Source: Alphaproteobacteria bacterium
Lineage (GTDB): Bacteria; Pseudomonadota; Alphaproteobacteria; Rickettsiales; VGDC01
Direction of reading: 5' to 3'
Assembly: GCA_022450665.1 (NCBI GenBank)
Contig: JAKUPQ010000018.1
Span: 1 to 36,260 of the forward strand
Length of the DNA stretch: 36,260 bases
Shown: in pieces, positions 8,565-16,477 of the stretch
Layout of the letters: every line of letters begins with the position of its first letter
Position numbering within the stretch: the stretch's first letter is position 1
Program-made: the position numbers and the translations under genes
The notes under the pieces: model-generated
The model's database searches: none
What the model was told of the DNA's origin: nothing
The model's input: only the letters and a program-made list of their open reading frames with translations

Positions 8565-8978
8565 ATGTACAACGAAATATTCAAAATTTTTGGCGATTTC
8601 AAAACCCCTGCATTCGATTTTAACAGCTTGTTTGAAGTACAACGCCGCAATATCGAAGCTTTCACCGCAGCTAATCAGGTTGTTACCGAAGGCGCTCAAG
8701 CAATCGCTCGCCGTCAGGCAGAGATTGTTCGCAACAATGTTGACGAAGTAATGAACGCTTCTAAAGACATGGTTTCTGGTGGCGCTCCTGAAGTGAATGT
8801 TGAAAAGCAAGCAAACATGAGCAAAGCTATGTTTGAAAAATCTTTGTCTAATGCCCGTGAAGTTTCGGAAATGATTTCCAAGTCCAGCTTCGAAGCATTT
8901 GACCTACTAAACAAACGTGCCGCTGAGAGCTTTGATGAGCTTGGCGCAGTTGCTGGCAAAACTGCCGCAAAGAAATAA
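8565..8978 (+). CDS. Phasin family protein
   Basis: Phasins coat polyhydroxyalkanoate granules and control granule number and size. The 137-residue product has the family pattern. It starts with a hydrophobic/aromatic N-terminal segment (FKIFGDFKTPAFDFNSLFEVQRRNIEAFTAAN). Long alanine-rich amphipathic helices follow (ARRQAEIVRNNVDEVMNASKDM, then NMSKAMFEKSLSNAREVSEMISKSS), ending AGKTAAKK. It contains no cysteine or signal peptide. The gene is monocistronic, with a strong promoter, putative operators and a terminator. That layout suits an abundant, conditionally expressed granule protein. PHA synthase genes are not in the window. Some members of this family have no PHA link, so granule binding is inferred. 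Confidence 0.88.
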   Translation: MYNEIFKIFGDFKTPAFDFNSLFEVQRRNIEAFTAANQVVTEGAQAIARRQAEIVRNNVDEVMNASKDMVSGGAPEVNVEKQANMSKAMFEKSLSNAREVSEMISKSSFEAFDLLNKRAAESFDELGAVAGKTAAKK

Positions 8979-9001
8979 TTGACGATTCATGCATCACTCT
9001 G

Positions 9002-9031
9002 GCAGGAAACTTCGGTTTCCTGCTTTTTTTT
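9002..9031 (+). terminator. Rho-independent terminator of the phasin gene
   Basis: Perfect 9-bp stem GCAGGAAAC / GTTTCCTGC closed by a TTCG tetraloop, followed by eight T. It lies 23 bp after the phasin stop. Confidence 0.95.
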
Positions 9032-9046
9032 ATCCAAAAACCCATC

Positions 9047-10384
9047 TCATAACGGTAGACGTATGATTACGCGCAAGCCCTGCTGTGCAGATTCTTGCAA
9101 AAATACGTCGCCGCCATGGCCGTGGATAATGTCGCGGGTTATTGTAAGCCCAAGCCCCACACCTCCGGTTCCCACATTCCGCGAGCTATCCAAGCGGGTA
9201 AAAGGTTTAAAAACCGCTTCACGTTTCTCGCGGGGAATGCCCGGCCCATTATCGTCTACACAAATTTCTACATGGTGACGCTTTTTAAACACGCTTATAT
9301 GTGCCTGAGTGCCGTAGCGTAAGGCATTATCAATCACATTCATCAAAGCGCGGCGAAATACATGGGGGCGAATATCTACATCGATATGTTCATGGCCATT
9401 ATATTCTACCGGAATGGTTTGGTTGTGGCTTTTATAGCGCGCTATAATGTCTTCCAGACAATCGCTGATAGGCATGGTTTGTGGTGCTTCCTGCCCTTCG
9501 CCCCGTACAAAATCCAGATATTCTTCTATCATATGTTCCATATCCGAAACATCGCGCCGCAAATCACGGGCGGCTTCTTTCTCGCCCAACATCTCCAATT
9601 GCAACTTCATACGCGTGAGTGGGGTACGTAAATCGTGGGAAATTCCCGCCAGCATTTCCATGCGCGCCGAAATTTGCCTATCCAATCTTTGGCGCATTTG
9701 TTGATATGCACGCCCCGCCCGTCGCACTTCTGCTGCTCCCTGAGGGCGAAATCCCGGAGTATCATGGCCGCGCCCGTATTTATCCATTACTGTTGCCAGC
9801 TTGGTAATGGGGCGAATTTGATTACGTAAAAAAATCACCGCTATACCGGTTAGCAGCAAGGCTGATCCCACCATCCATGTAATGAAAATATAGGTAGTAG
9901 AGCTAACGAGGCGTTTCCGCGTTACGCGTAGCGCCAGAATGTCATTTTCCAGCTTAACTCGTACTAAAAGCGTTTGATCATCATCTTCCAGTTTCAGCGA
10001 AAAGGGCAGATTCAAGCGAATTTTGAGTTCGGTAAAAAAGATAGGGGATATATCTTCTCCAGAACGTAGAAATTTTTGGCTATTGGCTTCCGGCTCCAAC
10101 TGCACATGTATACTCATGAGCTTTTCGGCAAATATTGCAAGTTGCTGCTGTTTTTGCGCATCCGATCCATTAACCTCATGCACTAGCAGTGCAATTTCTC
10201 CTGCTAAAGACGAGGCCATCCACCGCGAGATATTTTCCCAGTGACGCTCATAAAAAATATACGTTGCCACTAACTGAATTAAAATGGTGGGAATTACCAA
10301 AATAAGTAATGCGCGGCCAAACAAGCTTTGCGGTAAAATACGCTTAAGTGGGTTGGGAATATCAACGCGAGGATAACCGGGCAT
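9047..10384 (-). CDS. EnvZ-like sensor histidine kinase
   Basis: A membrane sensor kinase of 445 residues. TM1 is at about 24-46, a periplasmic sensor region spans about 47-163, and TM2 is at about 164-187. A HAMP linker (RPITKLATVMDKYGRG) follows, then the HisKA dimerisation domain with the phospho-acceptor H250 in AGISHDLRTPLTRM. The HATPase domain carries the N box around N353 (NVIDNALRYG), the G1 box DDNGPGIP (377-384) and the G2 box GVGLGL (408-413). The H-box wording is closest to EnvZ. The start overlaps the response-regulator stop by one base (TAATG), so the pair is one operon with the regulator first. The signal sensed cannot be deduced. Confidence 0.92.
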   Translation of the reverse strand: MPGYPRVDIPNPLKRILPQSLFGRALLILVIPTILIQLVATYIFYERHWENISRWMASSLAGEIALLVHEVNGSDAQKQQQLAIFAEKLMSIHVQLEPEANSQKFLRSGEDISPIFFTELKIRLNLPFSLKLEDDDQTLLVRVKLENDILALRVTRKRLVSSTTYIFITWMVGSALLLTGIAVIFLRNQIRPITKLATVMDKYGRGHDTPGFRPQGAAEVRRAGRAYQQMRQRLDRQISARMEMLAGISHDLRTPLTRMKLQLEMLGEKEAARDLRRDVSDMEHMIEEYLDFVRGEGQEAPQTMPISDCLEDIIARYKSHNQTIPVEYNGHEHIDVDIRPHVFRRALMNVIDNALRYGTQAHISVFKKRHHVEICVDDNGPGIPREKREAVFKPFTRLDSSRNVGTGGVGLGLTITRDIIHGHGGDVFLQESAQQGLRVIIRLPL

Positions 10385-11082
10385 TAATCCACCTGTAGCA
10401 CATAGCCCGCGCCACGGGCAGTTATGATATAAAGCGGCTTGGCGGGCGTGGATTCCAGCTTTTTGCGTAAACGGTTAATTTGCACATCCACGCTTCGCTC
10501 ATTACCACTTGCTTGCGCCAGATTATCACGGCTAACCGGACGTCCGGCATTGCTGGCCAAAACACTTAAAATTTCTTGCTCTTGTGTGGTAAGTCTCACC
10601 AGCTCTTCGCCCCGCAATAATCGCCCGCGTTTAATGTCAAAGCGATAGTCACCAAAGGTTACCTCACTTTGCGGCACTGCGTGATCGGGTTGCGGAATGC
10701 GGCGTAATATCGCTTGAATACGCAGTAACAACTCACGCGGCTCGAAAGGCTTTGTCAGGTAGTCATCTGCGCCTGCTTCAAACCCTTCTATGCGATCCTG
10801 CGGCTCTCCCATCGCGGTGAGCAGTAAAATTGGTGGGGTATAATCTGGTGCGTGTTTAAGTCGGGCAGCAAGTTCCAGCCCTGTTTCGCCAGGCATCATA
10901 ATATCCAGCACCATTAAATCAAACTGAAGCGATTGCATTTTTTCACAAGCTTCAGCCGCATCTGCCGCCATGGTAACAATAAACCCATTTTCGCTTAGAT
11001 AGCGGCGTAGCAGGTCGCGCAGGCGATCATCGTCATCAACAACCAGAATATGCGGTAAAAGGGGCTGTGTATTCATGGGCAT
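10384..11082 (-). CDS. OmpR-family response regulator
   Basis: A DNA-binding response regulator of 232 residues. The receiver domain has the acidic pocket VVDDDDR (16-20), the phospho-acceptor D60 in MVLDIMMPG, T89 and K111 (TKPF). The C-terminal OmpR/PhoB winged helix contains the recognition-helix region SVDVQINRLRKKLE and the wing IITARGAGYVL. Its partner is the adjacent EnvZ-like kinase, with a one-base overlap. A second in-frame ATG at 11076 could equally be the start, and no clear ribosome-binding site favours either. The target genes are unknown. The EnvZ/OmpR label reflects family similarity, not proven orthology. Confidence 0.92.
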   Translation of the reverse strand: MPMNTQPLLPHILVVDDDDRLRDLLRRYLSENGFIVTMAADAAEACEKMQSLQFDLMVLDIMMPGETGLELAARLKHAPDYTPPILLLTAMGEPQDRIEGFEAGADDYLTKPFEPRELLLRIQAILRRIPQPDHAVPQSEVTFGDYRFDIKRGRLLRGEELVRLTTQEQEILSVLASNAGRPVSRDNLAQASGNERSVDVQINRLRKKLESTPAKPLYIITARGAGYVLQVD

Positions 11083-11127
11083 AGTGTAATGGGTTTTAAT
11101 TTATCTGCAAAGCAGTAACCGCGTCAT

Positions 11128-11757
11128 TTAGCGCTTACGGCGCAAAAGCACATAAAACGCTCCCTCGCCGCCATGCTGGGGCTGTGCCTGCTCATGACGC
11201 AGCACCCAATGGCTGCATGGCTCCTGTGCCAGCCAGCGGGGCAATTCCTGTCGTAAAATGCCCTCACTTATGCCCGCCTCAGAACGAAAGCGCCCTTTTC
11301 CCGTAACCACTAACACACAGCGTTTTTGCTGCTCGAATCCTTTTTCCAAGAAACTACACAATGTATCTTTTGCTTGGCTACGCTTCAGGCCGTGCATATC
11401 CAGTTTACCCTCGATGGTAAATTTCCCTTGCCGTAATCTTCGCGCAGTATTGCGATCTATTCCACCTTTGGTAGGGGTTGGTGCATGTGCGTCACCGGCT
11501 TTTTCGAAAGGCTTTGCCATTAGCATAGTTGCCAGCAATGTTTCATCGGCATGGGGTAATGGCGGAGGCGAATCCAGCGCATCTTCCACCACCTGTTTAT
11601 TTAATTGGGCGTGGGGCAACCAAGTATCGCTTTGGGTTACTGCCCCCCATATTTGCACTTCTTCCGGGGTGGGTACACGATCTTTGGAAAAACTGGAGTC
11701 TTTAGAGCTGGATCGTGCCGTGGGAGGAAGCGGTGGTTTGCGCGGCGGAAGGGACAT
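11128..11757 (-). CDS. Smr-domain protein
   Basis: A 209-residue protein with a Pro/Ser-rich disordered N-terminus (PPRKPPLPPTARSSSKDSS). The C-terminal Smr domain runs from about residue 115: KLDMHGLKRSQAKDTLCSFLEKG, then VLVVTGKGRF and GEGAFYVLLRR. Smr domains of this stand-alone YdaL/SmrA-like type are nucleases or nicking enzymes related to the MutS2 C-terminus. The characteristic LDxHG and TGKG elements are both present. It lies directly downstream of mltA with a one-base boundary overlap at 11757. The Tim44-mltA-smr order recurs in alphaproteobacteria. The biological substrate in this organism is not evident. Confidence 0.88.
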   Translation of the reverse strand: MSLPPRKPPLPPTARSSSKDSSFSKDRVPTPEEVQIWGAVTQSDTWLPHAQLNKQVVEDALDSPPPLPHADETLLATMLMAKPFEKAGDAHAPTPTKGGIDRNTARRLRQGKFTIEGKLDMHGLKRSQAKDTLCSFLEKGFEQQKRCVLVVTGKGRFRSEAGISEGILRQELPRWLAQEPCSHWVLRHEQAQPQHGGEGAFYVLLRRKR

Positions 11758-12899
11758 CAGAATTGCTTATCCTCGATTATCCGTCCGAGTTTTTTTGGCA
11801 ATAATGCAACTAATGTACCTTCGCCGTTCATATGCCCTGCCAGATCTTCTGCACGATCACCAAATCCGAAAAATATATCGCCTCGAATCGCACCTAAAAT
11901 AGCGCTGCCTTTATCTTGCGCCACCATCAAACGCTGATAGGTTTGCGATTTGCCATACAGGCTGGTGGGCAGATTGGTAGATAGCCAAAGCGGTGTGCCT
12001 AAAGGAATATACGCGGCATCAACAGCCATGGAGCGTTCCGGCACAAGTGGCACATTTTGCGCTCCCACTGGCCCTGAATCGGATTCTGGTTCTACCTGAA
12101 AAAACACATAGGAGGCGTTTTGATGCATCAATTCCCGCGCTTGATCGGGATGATCGTGCAGCCATTTACGTATTGCCGGAGCCGACATGTTTTCACGGCT
12201 GATTTCGCCGCGCTCTATCAGCACTTTGCCTATAGCGGTGTAAGGTTGATTAGTTTTTCCATCATAGCGCAGTGCCACGGTTTCTCCACTATCCATCAAT
12301 ACACGGCCTGATCCTTGCACATGCAAAAAGAACAAATCCACCGGATTGCTGATATACATACGCTCCAGCCCTTTACCCGTAAGCGCACCGCCATCTATGT
12401 CACGGCGGGTTAGCGGATAGAGTTGACCGTTTACCAGATCTGAAGGACGTCCATATACTGGCTCGTTATATTCGGCTGAGCGCTGCCACGATCCTTGCAT
12501 CAACGGCTCGTAATAGCCGGTGAATTTACCGCGTGGATCTCCTTCATAAGCAAGCTGATAAGGAATAAATTCCCGCTCAAAAAATGCTCTTGCACCTACG
12601 GCATCATGGGGTTTTACCTGATTTGCTTCTATGCACGCACGGTGCCAATGGCCGGCATTACCTGCCAATATTCCATCACCTATTATTTGCGCCGCGGGTA
12701 TGGCTTGTAGTTTAGTGCAAGAACGCTGGAATGCCAGTAACGCCTCGCCATGCGCATCGGTATTCCATCCAGAAAGCTTGGTAAATGTCATGGGGGTTAA
12801 CGACAGCCCGCGGGAATGATGAATTGTGTTGCCCGAAGCCGCCGCCACCTGTGGCAAAAGCAAAGCTAGGCATAATGATAAAGCGGGTAAAAAACGCAT
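11757..12899 (-). CDS. mltA: Membrane-bound lytic murein transglycosylase A
   Basis: MltA cleaves the MurNAc-GlcNAc bond of peptidoglycan, forming 1,6-anhydromuropeptides in the periplasm. The start at 12899 (MRFLPALSLCLALLLPQVAAAS) gives a clear Sec signal peptide. A longer in-frame start at 12959 would bury it, and ATG at 12899 overlaps the upstream TGA (ATGA), so 12899 is preferred. No lipobox cysteine follows the signal, so the enzyme may be periplasmic rather than a lipoprotein. The MltA domain includes GKFTGYYEPLMQGS. The C-terminal 3D domain has the aspartate motif AQDKGSAILGAIRGDIFFGFGDRAEDLAGHM. Length is 380 residues. It is cotranscribed with the Tim44-like gene upstream and smr downstream. 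Confidence 0.94.
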   Translation of the reverse strand: MRFLPALSLCLALLLPQVAAASGNTIHHSRGLSLTPMTFTKLSGWNTDAHGEALLAFQRSCTKLQAIPAAQIIGDGILAGNAGHWHRACIEANQVKPHDAVGARAFFEREFIPYQLAYEGDPRGKFTGYYEPLMQGSWQRSAEYNEPVYGRPSDLVNGQLYPLTRRDIDGGALTGKGLERMYISNPVDLFFLHVQGSGRVLMDSGETVALRYDGKTNQPYTAIGKVLIERGEISRENMSAPAIRKWLHDHPDQARELMHQNASYVFFQVEPESDSGPVGAQNVPLVPERSMAVDAAYIPLGTPLWLSTNLPTSLYGKSQTYQRLMVAQDKGSAILGAIRGDIFFGFGDRAEDLAGHMNGEGTLVALLPKKLGRIIEDKQF

Positions 12900-13594
12900 C
12901 AGGTTGCAACCAATACCCAATTGGGATTGTTCGTGCGCACTTCGCGGGAGAACGTCCATTCATCGGTCACCAGCTCCGACATTGATGGATCGCCCGCAAC
13001 GATATTGCCTTCTTTATCACGCTCTACAATAATTTGTTCAGAAACAAAGCTCACCGTCACTTCGGCGGTTGATTTAGATAATTTTGCCTTCACAATGTCT
13101 GCAGATTGAATAGAAACCAATGTGGTTTCTTCGCGTACTTCGCTTTTTTTAGCTTCTTCAATTGCTTCTTCGAAATCTGCATAAATTTCGGTGCTCAACA
13201 ACCCACGAAGCTGGATTTTATCGCCTTTAGCAAACGCATCCACGATCATTTCAAAAGCCATTTTTGCACCATTTAAGAATTCGCGCACATTAAAGCCCGG
13301 ATCGGCAGATTTAATATCCATCAGTCCTTTCGATACATCCGGATCGCCAATATCCGCCAAAAGCGGGGCATCATCTTCCACCTGTGCTACGGCGGCGGCC
13401 ACCGCTGCGGCGGCATTAGGATTTTTTACATCCCGCAGGTGAATCACTCGTTGCTGCTGGTTACGTGAATTATTACGCGGAGGATTTTTAGGATCATCTA
13501 TCTGTTTTCCGAGAATTTTTCTCAAACGCGTAATAAAGAAAACTGCCAGCGCTAACAGCACCAACATATCGAGCATTTGCAAACCTTCGTTCAT
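12899..13594 (-). CDS. Tim44-domain inner-membrane protein
   Basis: The 231-residue protein has one N-terminal membrane helix (MLDMLVLLALAVFFITRLRKILG, about 7-29) and a basic, Gln/Asn-rich linker with an alanine run (NAAAAVAAAVAQ). The C-terminal Tim44 domain starts near 100 (DPGFNVREFLNGAKMAFEMIVDAFAKGDKIQLRGLLSTEIYADF). Bacterial members (TimA) resemble the membrane-anchoring module of the mitochondrial import motor subunit Tim44, and a role at the inner membrane is inferred. AAGGA lies upstream of the ATG. The stop overlaps mltA (ATGA). It is divergent from secB, another protein-targeting gene. Confidence 0.87.
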   Translation of the reverse strand: MNEGLQMLDMLVLLALAVFFITRLRKILGKQIDDPKNPPRNNSRNQQQRVIHLRDVKNPNAAAAVAAAVAQVEDDAPLLADIGDPDVSKGLMDIKSADPGFNVREFLNGAKMAFEMIVDAFAKGDKIQLRGLLSTEIYADFEEAIEEAKKSEVREETTLVSIQSADIVKAKLSKSTAEVTVSFVSEQIIVERDKEGNIVAGDPSMSELVTDEWTFSREVRTNNPNWVLVAT

Positions 13595-13722
13595 GAAAGC
13601 ATTCCTTAGTTTTACTAAAATTAGGTAAAATACCTAGTGAGTCTAGCCTAGATAACAAAAAATTCAAAACATTCTGTTTTTTTTTACCCAATTCAGATTT
13701 TTACGTGACCTAGGCAAGTGGG

Positions 13723-13750
13723 CTTGTTATAAAATCACAGAATCTTATTT
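13723..13750 (+). promoter_or_regulatory. Candidate RpoH-type heat-shock promoter of secB
   Basis: CTTG at 13723-13726 is followed, 17 bp on, by CTTATTT at 13744-13750. This fits the alphaproteobacterial heat-shock pattern CTTG-N17/18-CYTATnT as I recall it. A competing sigma70-like TATAAA lies at 13728-13733 with a poor -35. The distance to the secB ATG is about 53 bp. Confidence 0.4.
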
Positions 13751-13803
13751 GCCCATTCACCCGTGGGTGTAGCACCAGGCTAAACTAATCTATGGAGAGA
13801 CTC

Positions 13804-14286
13804 ATGGCAGAAAATGAAGTAAAAAACGACGATAACGCCCGTTTCCACGTTACCGGACAATATGTAAAAGACTTGTCTTTTGAAAACCCCCGCGCCCCGC
13901 AAAGTTTAATTGGCAATGAAGAAAAGCCAAAAATCGAAGTAAATATCGATTTAAACGCCAGTAAACTGCGTGATGATTTATATGAAGTAGTACTCAAAGT
14001 CAGTGTTAAAGCGGCAGTAAAAGAAGAAAATTTATTCCTTACCGATCTTGCCTATGCAGGTTTGTTCACTTTGCAGAATATTCCAGAAGATCGTTTACAA
14101 CAGATTTTGTTTGTTGATTGCCCGTTTGTGCTGTTCCCTTATGCACGCCGCATCGTTTCGGATGCCACCCGTGATGGCGGTTTTCCACCATTGATGCTGG
14201 AGCCTATTGATTTCTTTGCAATGTATCGCAAACGTTTGGAAACTCAGCAGGCACAAGCCGAAGCTGCTAACGCAACGGCACAATAA
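13804..14286 (+). CDS. secB: Protein-export chaperone SecB
   Basis: SecB is the tetrameric cytosolic chaperone that keeps preproteins unfolded and delivers them to SecA. The 160-residue protein has the family core FHVTGQYVKDLSFENPRAPQSL, then VNIDLNASKLRDDLYEVVLKVSV. The conserved SecA-contact/helical region is LFVDCPFVLFPYARRIVSDATRDGGFPPLMLEPIDFFAMY. The start at 13804 has GGAGA six bases upstream; an ATG at 13792 would add four residues. The tail is Ala/Gln-rich. It is divergent from the Tim44-like gene and convergent with dnaQ, with a shared terminator. secB near the origin next to dnaQ is the usual alphaproteobacterial order. Confidence 0.97.
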   Translation: MAENEVKNDDNARFHVTGQYVKDLSFENPRAPQSLIGNEEKPKIEVNIDLNASKLRDDLYEVVLKVSVKAAVKEENLFLTDLAYAGLFTLQNIPEDRLQQILFVDCPFVLFPYARRIVSDATRDGGFPPLMLEPIDFFAMYRKRLETQQAQAEAANATAQ

Positions 14287-14301
14287 AAATTTGAACAATT
14301 T

Positions 14302-14331
14302 AAAAAAAGCGGCTTTCGGGTCGCTTTTTTT
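14302..14331. terminator. Bidirectional terminator between secB and dnaQ
   Basis: A GC core (AGCGGC ... GGGTCGCT) flanked by a run of A on the left and T on the right forms a hairpin readable in both directions. It lies between the convergent secB and dnaQ stops. Confidence 0.85.
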
Positions 14332-14335
14332 ATGC

Positions 14336-15016
14336 TCATTTTTCCTCAAGCCACAAGGCGTCTTTTAACTGCGTTTGCAAAAACTTTAAATGGTCTTCCC
14401 GCTCTTGCGCACTGGGAGGAAAATTCCGTGTTTCCATTACTGGGGCTTGTGTTTTTTGCTGCGGTTTGGCAAAGTCGTCATCCCGTTTTAAAGTAAGTTT
14501 TGACTGCCGGCCTCCGGTAAGCTCCAGATACACATCGGCAAGTAATTCTGCATCGAGCAACGCCCCGTGAAGGGTACGCGCCGACAAATCAATCTCGAAA
14601 CGTTTGCATAATGCATCCAGATTGGCGGGGGATCCGGGAAATTTTTTCCGCGCCATAATCACCGTATCGATAGTACGGCTCATGGGGATAATTTCTTTAC
14701 CAATTTTTTTCAGCTCATAATTAATGAACTTCATATCAAATTGTGCGTTGTGAATCACAAGCGGAGATTGTTGCACAAAATGCAAAAAGTCATCGGCCAC
14801 TGCGGCAAATTTTTGTTTATCTGCTAAAAATTCTTCAGACAACCCATGCACTCGATAGGCTTCTTCCGGCATATCCCGTTCGGGGTTCAGATAGACATGA
14901 AATACTTCTCCGGTAGAAATGCGGTCGATCATTTCCACACAACCAATTTCTACAATACGGTGGCCAGAGTTTGGATCAAGTCCGGTGGTCTCCGTATCAA
15001 GAGCAATTTCCCGCAT
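14336..15016 (-). CDS. dnaQ: DNA polymerase III epsilon subunit (3'-5' proofreading exonuclease)
   Basis: DnaQ is the proofreading subunit of the replicative polymerase core. The DEDDh exonuclease motifs are complete: ALDTETTGLD (Exo I), HNAQFDMKFI (Exo II) and LHGALLDAELLADVYLEL (Exo III, with the catalytic His-Asp). The C-terminal tail (TLKRDDDFAKPQQ onward, about 175-226) is the polymerase-binding region and is variable. At 226 residues it is a normal alphaproteobacterial length. It starts one base after the coaE stop. The order ppsR-aroE-coaE-dnaQ, all reading away from the putative origin, is one operon. Confidence 0.96.
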   Translation of the reverse strand: MREIALDTETTGLDPNSGHRIVEIGCVEMIDRISTGEVFHVYLNPERDMPEEAYRVHGLSEEFLADKQKFAAVADDFLHFVQQSPLVIHNAQFDMKFINYELKKIGKEIIPMSRTIDTVIMARKKFPGSPANLDALCKRFEIDLSARTLHGALLDAELLADVYLELTGGRQSKLTLKRDDDFAKPQQKTQAPVMETRNFPPSAQEREDHLKFLQTQLKDALWLEEK

Positions 15017-15017
15017 G

Positions 15018-15617
15018 TTAGTTCCTATCTAAAGGCTTAAATTTTTCTATAATATCCAACACCTGTGCGCGGCTATGGTCAAGACTGATATCGGTTTCGA
15101 TAATATAATCGGCACGATTTCGCTTTTCGCTATCGGGAAGCTGGCGTTGAAGAATTTGCAAAAACTTTTCTTCGGTCATTCCGTCTCGCGCCATGGCGCG
15201 TTTACGCTGCACTTCTTGCGCGGCAGTAACCACTACGGTTTTATCCACACGCGCATCTGCGCCTGTTTCAAACAACAATGGAATATCCAGTACTACCATC
15301 CATACGCCTTTATTTTGCTCGCGCAATACAAAAGCTATTTCGCTTGCACGCACTCGTGGATGCACCAGAGTTTCCAGCTTTTTCAGCGCCGCTTCATCGC
15401 CAAACACCTCATGCCCGAGTTTTTTTCTGTCAACCGTTCCGTTTATAACTGCATTGGGAAAATGGTTTTTAATTTCACCAATCAGTTTTTTGTCACTGGC
15501 AAAAAGTTCATGCACTATCGCATCGGCACTGGTTGTAGGAATTCCCGCTTCTGCAAACATGTTAGCGATAGTGGATTTTCCCATGGCAATACTGCCTGTT
15601 AATCCTAAAATAATCAT
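15018..15617 (-). CDS. coaE: Dephospho-CoA kinase
   Basis: CoaE phosphorylates the 3'-hydroxyl of dephospho-CoA, the last step of coenzyme A synthesis. The Walker A loop GLTGSIAMGKST is at residues 5-16. The family's ADAIVHELF follows, then VHPRVRASE, VLDIPLLFETG and the C-terminal KRNRADYIIETD segment. The length of 199 residues is normal. The start overlaps the aroE stop by four bases (ATGA), and dnaQ follows after one base. In this operon the kinase feeds CoA metabolism used by the sucABCD products encoded 7-12 kb away, though that link is only general. Confidence 0.96.
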   Translation of the reverse strand: MIILGLTGSIAMGKSTIANMFAEAGIPTTSADAIVHELFASDKKLIGEIKNHFPNAVINGTVDRKKLGHEVFGDEAALKKLETLVHPRVRASEIAFVLREQNKGVWMVVLDIPLLFETGADARVDKTVVVTAAQEVQRKRAMARDGMTEEKFLQILQRQLPDSEKRNRADYIIETDISLDHSRAQVLDIIEKFKPLDRN

Positions 15618-16477
15618 GCAGTATCTCTAAGCACAATTTCACGCACCGTTTTATCTACATCGGGCAACACTCCAAACCATAATTCGAAGGCTTTTTGTGC
15701 CTGATATAACAGCATTCCTGCCCCATCTACTATAGGCATTCCCAATAATTCAGCGGCTTTGAGCAATGGAGTTTTTAGCGGGGTATAGACAATATCTGTC
15801 ACCAGCGCATCAGGGGCTAGCTTACCTATGGCAACTTCTAGCGGCGGCTGGCCTTTCATGCCCAAGCTAGTAGTATTAACCAATAAGTTACAACCTGATA
15901 GCTCATTGGCTGCTGCTAACCATTTCACTGCTTGTACTTTTGGCGAAACTTCCTGCATTGCCTGCGCTTTGGAAAAGGTACGGTTCATCACATATATCGT
16001 AGTAAAACCGGCTTTATCGAGCGCGGCAACCACTGCGCGTGCTGCGCCTCCTGCTCCCACCACGAACGCTTTATCTTTTTTTAATGCTCCGGTTTTTAAT
16101 CTTCCGGCTGTTTGGCATACGATGTTTTGCCAAAACCCGTAGGCATCGGTGTTATAGCCGCGTAGGCTTTGGGCGTTGACCACTATGGTATTAACCGCAC
16201 CTATCGTGCGGGCAAAATTATCCAAATACTGAATATGTGGCATTACCAATTCTTTATGTGGCAAGGTAAGGTTAATGCCCACACATCCCATATGCGCTAA
16301 TGCAGGAATAATTAACGGCAATTTTTCAGGTGGGACGGGCAGCGGAATATAAGTCGCGTTAATGCCATATTTTTCGCACCAATAATTATGAATCAACGGA
16401 GATTTAGAGTGACTCACCGGCCATCCTACCACCCCTGCCCATTTGGTTTGGCCATTTATTTTAGGTAGCACCGTCAA
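15614..16477 (-). CDS. aroE: Shikimate dehydrogenase
   Basis: AroE reduces 3-dehydroshikimate to shikimate with NADPH in aromatic amino acid synthesis. The substrate motif GWPVSHSKSPLIHNYW (with the Ser-x-Ser pair) is at about residues 18-33. INLTLPHKE carries the catalytic Lys. NTDAYGFW follows, then the NADP-binding VVGAGGAARAVVAAL and MNRT. The length of 287 residues is normal. The 5' end overlaps ppsR by 17 bases and the 3' end overlaps coaE by four, so the run is tightly coupled. In Caulobacter a maf gene stands between the ppsR and aroE homologues; here the overlap leaves no room for it. Confidence 0.96.
   Translation of the reverse strand: MTVLPKINGQTKWAGVVGWPVSHSKSPLIHNYWCEKYGINATYIPLPVPPEKLPLIIPALAHMGCVGINLTLPHKELVMPHIQYLDNFARTIGAVNTIVVNAQSLRGYNTDAYGFWQNIVCQTAGRLKTGALKKDKAFVVGAGGAARAVVAALDKAGFTTIYVMNRTFSKAQAMQEVSPKVQAVKWLAAANELSGCNLLVNTTSLGMKGQPPLEVAIGKLAPDALVTDIVYTPLKTPLLKAAELLGMPIVDGAGMLLYQAQKAFELWFGVLPDVDKTVREIVLRDTA

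Noticed and set aside
13622-13636. TAGGT-AAAAT-ACCTA inverted repeat between the Tim44-like gene and secB
   Set aside because: Five-base arms in AT-rich intergenic DNA are expected by chance, and no second copy supports it.
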